From NCBI GenBank assembly GCA_018398815.1, contig CM031595.1:141318614-141382613 (forward strand): a stretch of 64,000 bases of DNA, in the 5' to 3' direction. The stretch is from Conus ventricosus. Its lineage: Eukaryota > Mollusca > Gastropoda > Neogastropoda > Conidae. The translations under genes were made by a program, and so were the position numbers. This document shows, in pieces, positions 9,924 to 21,081 of the stretch. The notes beneath the pieces are model-generated. The model did not search any database, had not been told where the DNA came from, and saw only the letters and a program-made list of their open reading frames with translations. Each line of letters starts with the position of its first letter. The first letter of the stretch is position 1.

Positions 9924-10773
9924 CCAGCTGCCGTGGCAAAGTGGTTAGTGTCGTGGACTCCCGGCTGGGAGGTCATGGGTTTGATTCCCATCAGAGTCAT
10001 GTGGGATTTTTCTGCTCTAACCGGCTCCTACCCAGAGTTGACACCTATTGTTGGCTCAGTTGGGAAGACTGGGACCACACAGTCGAGTTTCATCCACTTA
10101 ATGGATGCGTCTCTGAGAGTGTTGCTCAAATTTCCTGACCAACACTGCAGGTGTCTTTATCTCTCGGGCCTGGTTGATGCCAGGATATATTATGAAAGGA
10201 AGCATAGAGTACAGCCCTGCCATGCAGTCTCAGACCGGAATGGAAATCCGTAGCATCATCTTAATCATCCTCATTCTCATCGATTAGCATTAAAAAAAAA
10301 GTCTCAAATTCTGTGGCCTTTCATGCCCTGCTCTCATGGTCACCTCAGTTTCCATGTCCTCTCAACGTCTGTGACCTTGGTTTAGTTCCGTTGGGGTCAC
10401 CGGTATCGGTGAGTCCATGGGGGCTGTCGTTGGACGGATGTGGTGGCGCCCTCCGGGAGAGCTCACTCACGCTGGCTCCACGACTAAGCAATTACTGTTG
10501 TCAGTAGAGGGCTTAGTAGGTGGTGTCCTGCATATGTTGGATCAGAACTAGCGCCACTGAACACCACCGAAGTGACTTGGCAGCAGTGCAGTGTCTCCTC
10601 CGGTGGATTGCCTCTTGACGACTTGACACTGACAGCTCCCTGTGGATTGCAAGTGCCGGTTCTGCGGCAAGACTGACCGGGCTGTGGCTGTGGACAGGGT
10701 GTCGGAATGAGCGGCGTGGGTGCAATGCCACTGAGGTGGCATAGAAGATGGGACAGCCAAAATAATTTTTTTT
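9924..10773 (+). mobile_element. Long SINE (family A), full-length copy 1
   Basis: A tRNA-like head (CAGCTGCCGTGGCAAAGTGG, TTAGTGTCG, then the B box GGGTTTGATTCCC) is followed by a body of about 700 bases and an A/T-rich end. The body includes TCCACTTAATGGATGC, GGGTCACCGGTATCGGTGAG, GGTGGCGCCCTCCGG and TGCCACTGAGGTGGCATAG. Two other full copies (15412-16264 minus, 52103-52940 plus) and four fragments occur in the window. Full copies differ at about a tenth of sites by eye. No protein is encoded. Confidence 0.88.
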
Positions 10774-11084
10774 AATTCCGGCCTACAAGATGCAATGTTG
10801 TTGGATTTTTTTTAAAACTCTGACCCCTGTGCCTTGTCCACTGTAAATGCCTTATCTTTGTACAAAAGAAAAAGGAAAGCCTACCTGTCAAAAATGACAA
10901 AATCCATTTGTTTCTGGACTTTCAAAACTCTCCCAACAGACACTTCGCAACAGCTTACACTGCACTTTCCTTCCATGATAGTTACAGAAACTTTCAGTCC
11001 CCTCCATCAGGCAATTGTAAGCATTTCTCAACAAACCTTACATAAAGCCAAACACCAAGCATATAGCATATAATGCGGAATTCA

Positions 11085-11170
11085 GACTCCTTCGCCACTG
11101 ATGCCTGTTCTAGTCCAACATACAGACCACCACCTACTGAGCCCCTGTGATGACAAGTAGTTATTCATGG
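11085..11170 (-). mobile_element. SINE family A fragment
   Basis: Shares GCCTGTTCTAGTCCAACATA and CACCACCTACTGAGCCCC with the body of the full-length copies, in reverse orientation. It is short and diverged. Confidence 0.65.
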
Positions 11171-11399
11171 GGTTATATTCTGAGGCCATTCCCAGATCCA
11201 TCCAATGACTGTCCTTATGGACTTGCCCATGCCAACAACTTTGACATGAATATACCATGGACACGGACATGAAGATTAAATCAGAACTGCAGTCACAAAG
11301 AAAGAAGTCATGAAAGGCCTAAGAATTAGAGACTTTCTTTTTATGATGGTCTATACGAAGATGGATGAGTGAAATGATCCTGGCCTGAAACATTAATGG

Positions 11400-12422
11400 C
11401 ATAAGCTATAAAATGCGCTCATGTTGCACTTGCAGTACCTAAGGGTGATGACAAAATTAGTTACCAACAAAGGACAGACTACCGAGGAGTCATATTAAAT
11501 ATAAAGATACAAAGAAACAATCATGTGGCATCACTACCTGGAAGAGTGATTGTAAAGATAAAAGAATGCGGCATTACTCAAGACAGTCATGAAATACATC
11601 ATAAATCGCTAACAAGTGACAACAATGCACTAACTACATGGGAAACTGATGGCATATGTCATTAAGCTGCACACAACTGATCAATTAGCACCACTTGAGA
11701 GCATTATCTGATTATGGTGTACATAAAGACACACAGGATTCACAACATGGCACTACCTGGGAATGTACTGGCATTTACCATACAGCCACACAGGATTGAC
11801 CATGTGGCACTTCTGGGGATCATGATGACGTTTATCATGATGACACGTACGACAGATTATTAATTTGTATGGCAGAGTTTATAAGCGTGAATGACATACA
11901 CCATAGACACTCAAGATTTATCACATGGCACCACTTAAAAACAGTGACAGCATATAAATCAAAAGCACACAGGCAATGTATCAGCATTGTTGAGAATAAA
12001 TAATTAAATTGCAAGAATATTTCTCTAAATATTTTCTTAGAGTTGAGGAAAATTTTGGCATGAGCATGTTTCCTTTTGCACACTCACCCTCTGGTAAACC
12101 ACAGCCGTGAATCAGCAGAAGTAAAGAATGGGCTAACTTCCTAGCACTGCCCCTTCTTATTGGTTATTCACAACAATGCAAATGACTGGCTCATTGTTGA
12201 CCATGCCCCAAAAGACATGGTGATTCAATGGTGTCTAAAAATTTATAATTATTTTGACTTGGCAAACATACATGAATTTTGTCACTTTACGATAAAGTGA
12301 CTGTTTGTAAGAGCATACAAATTCAACTGAAAGAGTAATATGTCAAAAACATATGGACTGGCACCCTTGGGGAGTGACGGCATATTATCATAAATAAATA
12401 TTATCATAAATAAAGGACTGAC
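11400..12422 (-). repeat. Degenerate ~60-bp tandem array at the donor side of intron 17
   Basis: Seven to eight diverged units on the plus strand have the form GGATTgACCATGTGGCACtacCTGGGgA followed by TGATGGCATtTatCATaa, at about 11424, 11515, 11615, 11680, 11733, 11795, 11915 and 12350. The unit nearest the gene is the end of exon 17 plus its donor (about 12412-12462). Spacing is 53-65 bases among the best units. Confidence 0.6.
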
Positions 12423-12756
12423 CTTGTTGCACCACCTGGGGAGTGATGGCATACTTGCTAGCCGCAGTGCTGCTAGAGGGACTGGTCACGGTGCCAGAAA
12501 CAGGCACAGATGATGGCGTCACACTGCTGACCGTCACAGGAGAGACCGAGGTGGTAGTAGGGGTGGTGGTGCTGGTGGCCGTGGGTACAGAGGGAGATGG
12601 GGATGCAGCAGACACAACTTGCATGGGGGATGTGGTGTTGGAAGGGCTGGAGGGAGGGAGCTGGGAGGCAATACTCTGCCCCACTGGTTTGACAGCCACT
12701 GGTACCACACCAGACTTCTGGGGGCTGGTCATCAGCACACCGCCTGATGTCTTCAC
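12423..12756 (-). CDS. BPTF: BPTF exon 17: Ser/Thr/Val-rich segment
   Basis: The acceptor GGTGACAG gives VKTSGGVLMTSPQKSGVVPV, then Ser/Thr/Val/Pro repeats (SVPTATSTTTPTTTSVSPVT) and SKYAITPQVVQQ before donor GTCAGTCC at 12422. It is 334 bases, phase 0 to phase 1. The donor region (CCACCTGGGGAGTGATGGCAT on the plus strand) is the first member of a degenerate tandem array reaching about 1 kb into intron 17. Confidence 0.9.
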
Positions 12757-13090
12757 CTGTCACCATCATTATCATTACATTTCCTCCCCTGTCATCATCA
12801 CCATGAAAATCTTCTTTGATCTGTTGTTATCATTCTCTCTTTCCTATGACCAATAAATCATCCAAATCTATTTTAATTCCGACAGAGAACTTGCAGAAAT
12901 GTCACATCCTACGCAATACAGAAAGTTGCCTTGCTGAGAAAAAAAACAAGAAAAAACAACAAATAATCCAGCCAAGTCTAATCAAAATCTGTCAAAGTGA
13001 TTAAAAAAAAACATGAATTTTTAGCCTAAAGGTGGGGTAAGCTGTGGACAGCTTTCCTATCTAAGACAATCAAAGAGAAGGTAATATTAC

Positions 13091-14256
13091 CTGAACAGGA
13101 GCAATGACTTGTCGCTGAGGAGAAAGCGGTGTCTTAATCTCTGTGGCAGGTGAAGAACCTACGACCGTTTTCAGCTGCAGCTGGGGAGCAGCAACTGGCA
13201 CAGTGCGCATGCCTGCAGGGGTTGCCATGACTACTGTGGTGCCAACTGAACCGGGAGTGCCAGCAGCAGATGAGTGGAGGAGCACTTTATGACCTCCAAG
13301 TGTCAGTGTCCCGCCAGCAGACGGTGAAGCCACACCAAGCACAGAGGGCGCTGAAGTGCTGGAGGCCACAATGTTTGTGTTGAGTGGGCGTGCCAGCAAG
13401 GACTGCCCTGTCAGCAGAGAGGAATTCTGGGAAGTGTGTAGCGCAACCACTGCAGGTGCAGGAGGGTTGAGAGACTGAGGAGCCAGGAGGGAGGTCGTGA
13501 TGGATGTGGGCAGGGCAATGACAGGGGCGGACGTTGGGATGGCAGGTGTGGTCACTGGAGCTTGACCCAACACCAGAGGGGCAGACACGCCTGGCTGACT
13601 GGCATTCACAGTCACTGCCTGCTGGTTGGACACATCAGGAGTGCATTCCCCTGTTGTCAACACACCACTACCCACGGACGTGGGTTGCACTGGGTTCCCA
13701 TCCACAACTGATGTTGGGGTTGCGGTGACAGCAGAAGTAGTAGTAATGGTGCCAGCAGGAAGAATGGGAGTGGACGTGGGGCCCGACAGGAGTGGAGCAG
13801 ATGAAGCAGCAGACAAGACTGGAAGAGCAGCAGAAGCAGCTATGAGCGGAGTTTGCCCCGTAGCTGTCAGCACAGAAGAACCAGGTAGACGTCCTGTGGT
13901 GCGGATGATAAGAGGTTTGGTGGGGGAGGAGCCAGCCATGCCCAACACATTCCCTCCTGGGCGAGCAGGAAGAGTAAGGGTGCCTGAACCCCCAACCCCG
14001 ACACTTCCCGCAGCTGGCATGATCAGTCGGGTCTGCTGAGGAGGGAGAAGGGTGGCAGCAGCCTGTGTGGTGGCGCTGGACACAATGAGGGTTGGGGGCT
14101 GCTGGGGGCGGAGAGTGATGGTGGTACGGACCACGGTCTGCGTTTGTGGGCGGGGAACACTGGAGACCGGAGTGGAAGTGGCAGCAGTGCTGAGGGCCTG
14201 GCCAGGCATGGTGATCAATTGCAGTCGACCATCAGGCAGACGCACAATTTGCTGAC
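13091..14256 (-). CDS. BPTF: BPTF exon 16: long Ser/Thr/Pro/Ala/Val-rich exon
   Basis: A continuous 388-codon exon with no break. It starts GQQIVRLPDGRLQLITMPGQ, similar in style to the GQLQLIPQGVTVLPGPGQQ stretch of vertebrate BPTF, and continues with alternating Ala/Thr/Ser/Pro/Val runs, RTTITLRPQQPPTLIVSSAT and TRLIMPAAGSVGVGG. It finishes LSPQRQVIAPVQ at the donor GTAATATTACC (13090), phase 0. No catalytic or zinc-binding residues are present. In the family this region is disordered and contacts transcription factors (inference from vertebrate work). Confidence 0.92.
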
Positions 14257-14660
14257 CTGGCAACACACCACACTTCATCACCACTTTATTTCTCATCATT
14301 AGCCAATAAATCATCATCCCCATCATCATTTTCATTTATTCTACACCTACCCCAGAATCAGTTTCAAGCATATGATACACTGGGAACACATACCTTAGCA
14401 ATCCAAAACAAACGTCATCACAAATCATAAGTAACTTACAGAAAGCAATGCAGCTTAAGTAAAAATACATTAAAAAAATGATGACATTTACAGTCCTTTC
14501 TAAAACTTGATCCCTTGAAAATTCAACAATATATGAAAACTGTGCAATGACTCAAACTATAATGCTGCCTCACAGAAAAAAGGCAGAGAACTGAGGAAGT
14601 AATATGTGATGGAAGTTGAGACAGAAAGGACTGACAAAGAAAGGGCAGAGTGGCATGTAC
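14257..14660. other. Intron 15
   Basis: Four hundred bases, starting with a CATCATCATCC-type simple repeat (about 14276-14336). No gene or element. Confidence 0.6.
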
Positions 14661-14759
14661 CTGGCAGAAGTCCTCTGACTTGAAGCTGACCACCAGGGCC
14701 TTGGATGATCTGCAGGTTCTGCACTGTCTGACTGCTGGGCACCTGAGGCTTGATTTGCA
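14661..14759 (-). CDS. BPTF: BPTF exon 15: Gln/Val-rich segment
   Basis: The acceptor TGTGTGTTCAG sits directly after an AC/GT microsatellite that supplies its pyrimidine tract. The exon reads QIKPQVPSSQTVQNLQIIQG and PGGQLQVRGLLPG, with donor GTACATG at 14660. It is 99 bases, phase 1 to phase 1, so it could be skipped without disturbing the frame. Confidence 0.85.
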
Positions 14760-15411
14760 CTGAACACACACACACACACACACCACACACACTGTATTAA
14801 CACTTGCATCTCATATCAGAGTAACATCACTGCCAATACATTTCACATCTCATAGTAAAACAGACAGCAGCTATTTTTAGCACATATTTGGCTAACAAGC
14901 AGACCCCGGCAACCTATGATGGAATGCTAACACTTAGCTGAACATATAAATATAACTCCTATCAAAATTAATGACAGACAGCAGGTAAGTGACGATTCCC
15001 GTTAGTGGAAGAGATTGGCAAAGAAAACAATTCAGACCGGTCAGACTGTCTCATCATCACAGAGTACAGTGATTTCAAGAAAATTTACACAACAGTGACA
15101 TCAAATGCATAGACTCTATAATTTTTGTTGGTTTTTCTAGACATCAAGATTAACGCCACAATTCCAAGCATGAGGAGAATACACATTTTCATAGCTGTCA
15201 ACCTTCTGAAGTCAGCTGTCAGCAATCAGCAGATATATACCAAAGTTTGGATTTTAACTGAAAGCACCTTACTCTGGACTGAGCTGACAAAAGAAACCTG
15301 ATTTTTCACTACATGTAGTTGCTAGCATTTACAGATCATCACTTTGGCTCTATTTGGTGATATTTTCATCCTACAACAAAAATGACCCCAACTCAATGCT
15401 CCCATACCAAC
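14760..15411. other. Intron 14, exon 15 side
   Basis: Begins with an AC microsatellite (14764-14790) that forms the acceptor tract of exon 15. The rest is unremarkable intron. Confidence 0.6.
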
Positions 15412-16264
15412 TTTTTTTTTTTTTTTTTTTGTCCCAACCTCTGCGCCACCTCAGAGGCAGTGCACACACGCCGCTCATTCCGACACCCCGTCCACAGCCA
15501 CAGCCCGGTCGGCCCCGCCGCAGCCCGGCACCGACAATCCACAGGGGGCAGTCAATGTCAAGTCGTCAAGAGGCAACCCACCGGAGGAGACACTGCACTG
15601 CTGCCGAGTCACTTCGGTGGTGTTCAGTGGCGCCTGTTCTGATCTAACATACGCAGGACACCACCTACTAAGCCCCCTACTGACGACAATAATTGCTTAG
15701 TCGCGGACCCGGCGTGAGTGAGCTCTCCCTCCAGAGGGCGCCACCACGTCCGTCCCAACGACAGCCCCCATGGACTCACCGATACCGGTGACCCCGACGG
15801 AACCAAACCAAGACCACAGACGTGGAGAGGACATCGAAACTGAGGTCACCATGAGAGCAGGGCATGAAGGGCCACAGAATTTGAGACATTTTTTTTTAAT
15901 GCTGATCGATGAGAATGAGGATGATTAAGATGATGCTACGGATTTCCATTTCGGTCTGAGACTACATGACAGGGCTGTACTCTACGCTTCCTTTCATAAT
16001 ATATCCCGGCATCAACCAGGCCCGAGAGATACAGGCACCTGCAGTGTTGGTCAGGGAATTTGAGCAACACTCTCAGAAACGCATCCATTAAGTGGATGAA
16101 ACTCGACTCTGTGGTCCCAGTCTTCCCAACTGAGTCCGCAGCAAACTCAACTCTGGGTAGGAGCCGGTCGGGGCAGAAAAAACCCACATGATTCTGATGG
16201 GATTCGAACCCACGACCTCCCAGCCGGGAGTCCGCGACGCTAACCACTTCGCCACGGCGGCTGG
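15412..16264 (-). mobile_element. Long SINE (family A), full-length copy 2
   Basis: Reverse-oriented copy. The tRNA-like head is at 16190-16264 (CAGCCGCCGTGGCGAAGTGG on the minus strand, with B box GGGTTCGAATCCC). The 3' end is a 19-base A run (T run at 15412-15430). The intact poly-A tail and well-kept B box suggest this is one of the younger copies. It lies in intron 14 in the same direction as BPTF transcription. Confidence 0.9.
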
Positions 16265-16460
16265 TAACTATTCATCTTTTTATTTCAAATTCATTTGAAA
16301 CTCATTTGTCTTTTTAAATTCAGGGCTTTAGAAATGATTTCTTACACTTAAGAAATTCCAAAAAATTCAGGAAAGATAGCAGCAGTGCACATAAAGTGGT
16401 GAGCTCCAAAAAAATTAATAAAAGGAAAAAATTCTTTTCTCTCCAATGTCTCCATCTCAC

Positions 16461-16561
16461 CTTTCGGCATCTGCACCTGAGCAGGAGAGAGAATGCGTGG
16501 AACAGCTGCAGTAGTGGTAGAGGGGGCAGTGGTGGTGGTGATGGTTTCCCCACTGTCTGGC
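16461..16561 (-). CDS. BPTF: BPTF exon 14: Thr-rich segment ending QVQMPK
   Basis: A short exon of 101 bases. The acceptor CCCCTAG joins exon 13 as R-PDSGETITTTTAPSTTTAAV, then PRILSPAQVQMPK and donor GTGAGATGG at 16460 in phase 1. Both joints are in frame. An alternative frame is also open but lacks any resemblance to the flanking low-complexity protein. Confidence 0.8.
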
Positions 16562-17859
16562 CTAGGGGCCAAGGTAATGGAGGATGAAGGACGAATTGAG
16601 AGGCTGGGCGTGCCAGGACTTGAACCCGAATCCCTGGTCGCAGGGTGCTGCCTGTAAGACTGCTAGCCAGCACAGAACCTGTCACACCACATGGCAATGT
16701 CATATGATATCTTTCCACGATGCAACTTTGCTCTAGTTATCAATAAACAATGTCCCTAACACGACAATGCTGCCAGACAGACTACAGCAAGCGCTGATCC
16801 TGTTACACAGCACACTAACATCATATCAATTTACATCAATGACGACATGTAATGTGCTGATAAAAAGTTTCACTAAATTTGTTTTTCTAGTTGTCCACAT
16901 CAGGATACTGATCTTGCAGTCAATTGACATCTTGATTTGATTTTTCAAGATCAAAACCATCAAATCCATCTTCACTGCCCAAATTGAATAGTAATTTAAC
17001 CAGTTCTTCATACTCTGGAAGATAACACTTCCGCCATCTCTGACTTGAACAAAACTGACAACTGATCACAATCTCCCAGCATCGAGTAATTGTCTGAAAA
17101 GTTTTCATATAATGAAACAGCGTTTTTATTTTTTTTAACACACACAATCAAAAAGATAAGATCTCTTTTGATTCATACAAAATTCATATTTTGAAATAGA
17201 TTTTCAAAGTTTACTTGCCTTTTTATCTTAATTTATAACAGTATCAAATGAAGAAGAAAAAAAAACAATAAGTAGACAAATTCAGTGTATTGATCTACAT
17301 CTAGATTTGGAACCTGCAATCTCAGCTCACAATTCAAAAACCCAAATCATCTTCACCCATAACAATCACAGATAATTTTAAAAAAAATTCCAATCTGAAA
17401 AGTCCATTCTAACAGAATAATCTTGCTTTTATCAGTGTTTTCAATAAATCTTTGTTAGTCGGCAATTTCACACATGAATCGATACATTTTCAATTGTGCT
17501 GACCGACTTGACCAAACTAACCATATTGCCTTTGTGAAGTTACTATCATTAATTGCAATTTTATAACAACGTTTCCCTTATTCATCTATTACTGCTGCCA
17601 TTTCTGCTTGACAGAACTTCAGTGCCCACCATTCGCAAACACCAATTTGATGTGTTCCCGAAATCATCCAAATTAATTTTCACTTGAGATGCAGGTTAGT
17701 TTATTGTAAAAATATTACTGAATCACTGCTGGTTCCAGAGACATAGTCCACTGTTCTGTTTTAAGGAGTACACAACTTGTACTTCTCACTTGAATAACAA
17801 CACCCATGTGTTAAACATACATTTCCTGAATGATAGAGGTTTACATAACAGTACATTTA
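16562..17859. other. Intron 13, exon 14 side
   Basis: About 1.3 kb of AT-rich intron between exon 14 and the hAT-like element. I see no gene, SINE or microsatellite of note. Confidence 0.55.
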
Positions 17860-18908
17860 CAGACCTGTTTACCCCAATTTCGTGTACCTGTAATGTCTCA
17901 TAAAAAAACCTGTAATTTCAGAAAAAAACCTGTAATTTTCATAATCGCAATATTTAGCGACTTTTTGCACTTACACATGTATATCAAATGTAAAGCATTT
18001 ATACAGTACCAAACTTTGGTTAATTATACAATTATAGTATTTAATTTTTAATAACACTTTACTTACCAGTTACCTTCAAATTGTTCAGCTACCAGGCACT
18101 CTCAAGTCTGTTTCATGCTTGAACTTGTAAACACCACAACTGGGAGTGGGAGTATCCTTGTATTTCATACACACAAATCACTTTATGATAAGAAGCCACT
18201 CTTGAATACTGTTTATAAGTATACTAATGTTGCAAGTCACTATATGTTGTTCAGCTAGCAGGCACTCTGAAGTCAAGTTCATGCTTCTTGAACTTGGAAA
18301 CACCACAATGATAACATCAGACACAGACAATGGCACGTTCATTTTCACCAAGGTTTCCGCTACCATTGCTTCTGCCCTTATGACAGACAAATCATCGAAC
18401 TCCTTTTTGGTATTCTTCTTTTCAGTCGTGAAAAACGATGTCAGTTTCTGTGAAGACTCGGCATCTTTCTTCGTTTCAACGTACTTCAGGTGTTTTTTCG
18501 TTTTGCAGTGTAACTCTATGTCATACTGGCCTGAATGCGCGATAGAAAAATCCAATGAACAGTAACCACAGAAGGCATACTCTTCGCCAAGTGACGATCT
18601 CTGTATTCCAGGCGTCTTCAGGTATGATTCACGGAACTGTTGCCGAACTTTTGCAACTTTTGAACATTTGGATGAACCAGCGTGGGCGCGCGTGTTCGCT
18701 TCGTCGCCTCTTTGCAAAGGATAAGACGCAAGGCACGCTGGGAAACGCTTCAATGCTGTTTGTCTTTTGACCGGAATCGTAGCAAAAGAAACTTTGCGTT
18801 TAAGAATTTTTTTTTTTCCCCCGTAATAATTTTTTTTGGCCGTAATTCCTGTAATTTCGATTTTTTCCCGTAAAAATTACGGCAAAATCGTAGAGTAAAA
18901 CAGGTCTG
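17860..18908 (-). mobile_element. hAT-like DNA transposon remnant, 1,049 bp, 6-bp target duplication
   Basis: Terminal inverted repeats begin CAGACCTGTTT at 17860 and, on the opposite strand, CAGACCTGTTTTAC at 18908. The element is flanked by exact CATTTA repeats (17854-17859 and 18909-18914). It contains a truncated minus-strand gene with a BED-type zinc finger. The CAG start and finger suggest the hAT superfamily, where subgroups with duplications shorter than 8 bp are known to me. A diverged internal direct repeat (18085-18155 and 18239-18308) is present. Nothing like a catalytic core remains, so it is non-autonomous. Confidence 0.8.
18178..18753 (-). pseudogene. hAT-like transposase N-terminal fragment with BED-type zinc finger
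   Basis: A 191-codon open frame. Residues about 58-90 read EYAFCGYCSLDFSIAHSGQY, then DIELHCKTKKHLKYV, a C-x2-C...H-x5-H finger of the type that opens many hAT-derived proteins. It is followed by SSQKLTSFFTTEKKN. Residues up to about 140 (AEAMVAETLVKMNVPLSVSD) continue the usual start of the transposase, and the last 45 residues look unrelated, as if read into non-coding sequence. The DDE and dimerisation regions are absent. Confidence 0.75.
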
Positions 18909-19191
18909 CATTTATCAATGCCTTGATAGGCTATGCACTAGCACTTTTTCCTGATTGATATGAGTTAAATTCAGCTTTATTGCTCCAAACGTTAATTTCT
19001 GCCAACTTTTCAATTCCTTCATATTCAACCATTGAAAAAGAGAAGGAATTCTAAGTGACGTACATCCATTAACATCTCAGAATCTACAATGCAGAGCTAG
19101 ATACTACAGCATTTTGGATCAGTTTGTCTACTTCAGAAAAAGACATCACAGTAAAACCTAGAACTGCTCTGGGAATCACACAGTGGGACTG

Positions 19192-20130
19192 AAATGGGGA
19201 GTTTGTATTATACTCCCTGTTTGGCTAGTATACTTACCATGTCAGACCATAGTAAAGGGGCCTGTAATGTAATGGTTAGAGCGTTTGCCTGCAGATTTGA
19301 CGGTCGTGGGTTCGAACCACACGTGGGGTCAGATTTTTTCATTCTTCTTCGGCCTGCCGTCCAAGCAAGATAAGTCTTGTGCTCTGTCTTGCCTTTTCTT
19401 TGCCGTTCTGTAAAGATTGCCTTGTGTTTGCTCTTTTATTTGTTTTGTTGTGGCTTGCGCATTGAAGACCATCTCCCTTGCCGTGTGAGGCTTTGGTTTA
19501 TGTGTTTTATTTATTCATTTAATCCCACGCTCCTCACTTTAGTGTTTCTTTCACTGCTCTCGCGACTTTGTTTTCCCGGACGTTCTCAATTTCAGAACTT
19601 CGTCGCCGGGACTTCTAATTCGTTCCTCTTTGGAACTCATCCCCTCCATTCAGCCTTTCTCGGCTCCCTTTCGGCGATCCCATTTATTACACCGCCTTGA
19701 GTCGATGATCTTTCTCGTCGGTCGCTCAGCCTCCATTCTCCTCGCCGGTCGCCTCCGCCATTTTGATTTCGACCGGCCATTACCGGCGTGCGTGGTACGA
19801 TCGAGTTATCCTCGATCTAACAGTACTTTAGTACTGTTCCCTTGGTAATTCAATCATTTTTTCGCTTGATTTACTCTTTACTTCTCCCATTACCAGTGCC
19901 TTTCACAAGGTTGATCGAGCTCTTTCTATACCTCGATCTACCTCTTCATCTCCTCTTTATGATCGTGTGTTCCGTGATTGTTCTGCCACCAGTGCCCAAC
20001 ATGGTGAAGGACACCGACGGGTCGAGCCGATCCTCTGTTCGGGAGTCGTGCATGATTGTCCCGAAGGATGAGCTGTGCCATAAGGGTTTACAGCTGTCTG
20101 CCCTAAACTGCGACATTCTTACATGATGGC
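19192..20130 (+). mobile_element. DIRS-related 5' fragment containing a tRNA-like unit
   Basis: Starts AAATGGGGAGTTTGTATTAT and CATGTCAGACCATAG, the same end as the right repeat of the 893-6116 element. From about 19345 it shares CTGCCGTCCAAGCAAGATAA and GTCTTGTGCTCTGTCT with that element's leader (compare 1068-1110). In between is a tRNA-like insert. Downstream an open frame ends MVKDTDGSSRSSVRESC and GLQLSALNCDI near 20126, probably the start of the gag-like ORF. The fragment stops close to exon 13. Confidence 0.75.
19257..19337 (+). other. tRNA-like pol III unit inside the DIRS fragment
   Basis: An A-box-like TAATGTAATGGTTAGAGCG, a perfect T-arm and B box (GTGGGTTCGAACCAC) and a six-T terminator follow each other with tRNA spacing. 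The acceptor ends do not pair, so it is a tRNA-derived or SINE-head sequence, not a functional tRNA. Confidence 0.6.
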
Positions 20131-20269
20131 AATCCTGTCATGGTTTAAACTCAAAATCATGTACTTTATCATCTGACGAAGTGCTGCACCCATGCTGAAG
20201 ACAATACAATCGACTGATGGCACAAATACACAACGCAGATGGCAGAAAACATCACGGACCATCACCTAC

Positions 20270-20481
20270 CTGCCAGATTGCCAGATGTAGTCACCAGGGT
20301 TTTTCGGCTGCACCTGACGAATGATTGTGGGAGTGCTGCCTCCTGCTGCCAAAGGAGAGGTCAAAGAGATGGTCTTCAGCTGAGAAGTGGCTGAGGGTGC
20401 ATTGTTGACAATGATAGTAGTGCCACTTACAGTGGCACTGATGGCTGATGCTGTGGTCGTCAACTTGATGCCTTGGTTCTC
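20270..20481 (-). CDS. BPTF: BPTF exon 13: Thr/Ser/Val-rich segment
   Basis: The acceptor TTTGCAG gives ENQGIKLTTTASAISATVSG, TTIIVNNAPSATSQLKTISL and GSTPTIIRQVQPKNPG. It ends IWQSGR with donor GTAGGTG at 20269. It is 212 bases, phase 0 in and phase 2 out, consistent with both neighbours without any indel. The composition is typical of the low-complexity central region of BPTF, which lacks known domains. Confidence 0.85.
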
Positions 20482-20895
20482 CTGCAAATATATCACTGCT
20501 TACTCATCCATTTTACAACAGAAAAAAATACAGACATTATCATTGTTACCAGCACTTAATTCTCAGCTCAATCAGTTCAGTCATATGTTATCTACCCATA
20601 TTATCACTGTTATTTCCACCATATATTTCTTAGAGCTGCATTTTTATTCCTTTCTACTGACATGACTTTTCCATATTCGGTCATATTCAAAGAAGGAAGA
20701 AACCTAAAACAAATCACCTGTTTCTATCAAATACCTCATGAAATTATGAAATATGACAATAAGATCCACTTTCAGACACAACTGTTGTTGAAAAATGTGG
20801 CAAAAAAAGACCACCAGAACAAGGATGTGATCTTCAGTGCTGTCAACTCTGGGCAGCTGGCATCTCTGCATATAATCTCCCTGTCACTGATATAC

Positions 20896-21081
20896 CTGCA
20901 GACGTTTCTGCTGCAGAGCCAGGCGCTGCTGTTTCAGCTGCATCTCCATCTGGGCCTTGATCTGGGAGGCAGTCTGAGACAGGCCTGCAGTGGACGTGGT
21001 GACCACCACAGTAGGCCGGTGCTGCTGGCACTGCTCTGGGACACCAGCTTCTCTTGGGCACTCGCCCTCTGTTTCTCCAGT
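20896..21081 (-). CDS. BPTF: BPTF exon 12: Gln/Lys helix, one frameshift
   Basis: The acceptor GTTTTCAG joins exon 11 as GEK-LEKQRASAQEKLVSQSSA. Between about 21050 and 21010 the reading frame must change by one base to give PTVVVTTSTAGLSQTASQIK and AQMEMQLKQQRLALQQKRLQ. Without it the frame stops at TGA near 20934. The donor GTATATCAG at 20895 follows CTG CAG in phase 0, and exon 13 continues ENQGIKL. The helix resembles the KEKAQAVEQQAKKRLEQQ segment of BPTF. Confidence 0.85.

Noticed and set aside
9930..10000. Possible tRNA genes at the heads of the SINEs (also near 16230, 26930, 27240, 28430, 52105, 54040)
   Set aside because: B boxes are good but each is followed by a SINE body and acceptor stems do not pair properly; they are retroposon heads.
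12443..14255. Plus-strand open frames opposite exons 16 and 17
   Set aside because: Shadow frames opposite Ser/Thr/Val-rich coding exons; the minus-strand reading has matching splice sites and phases.
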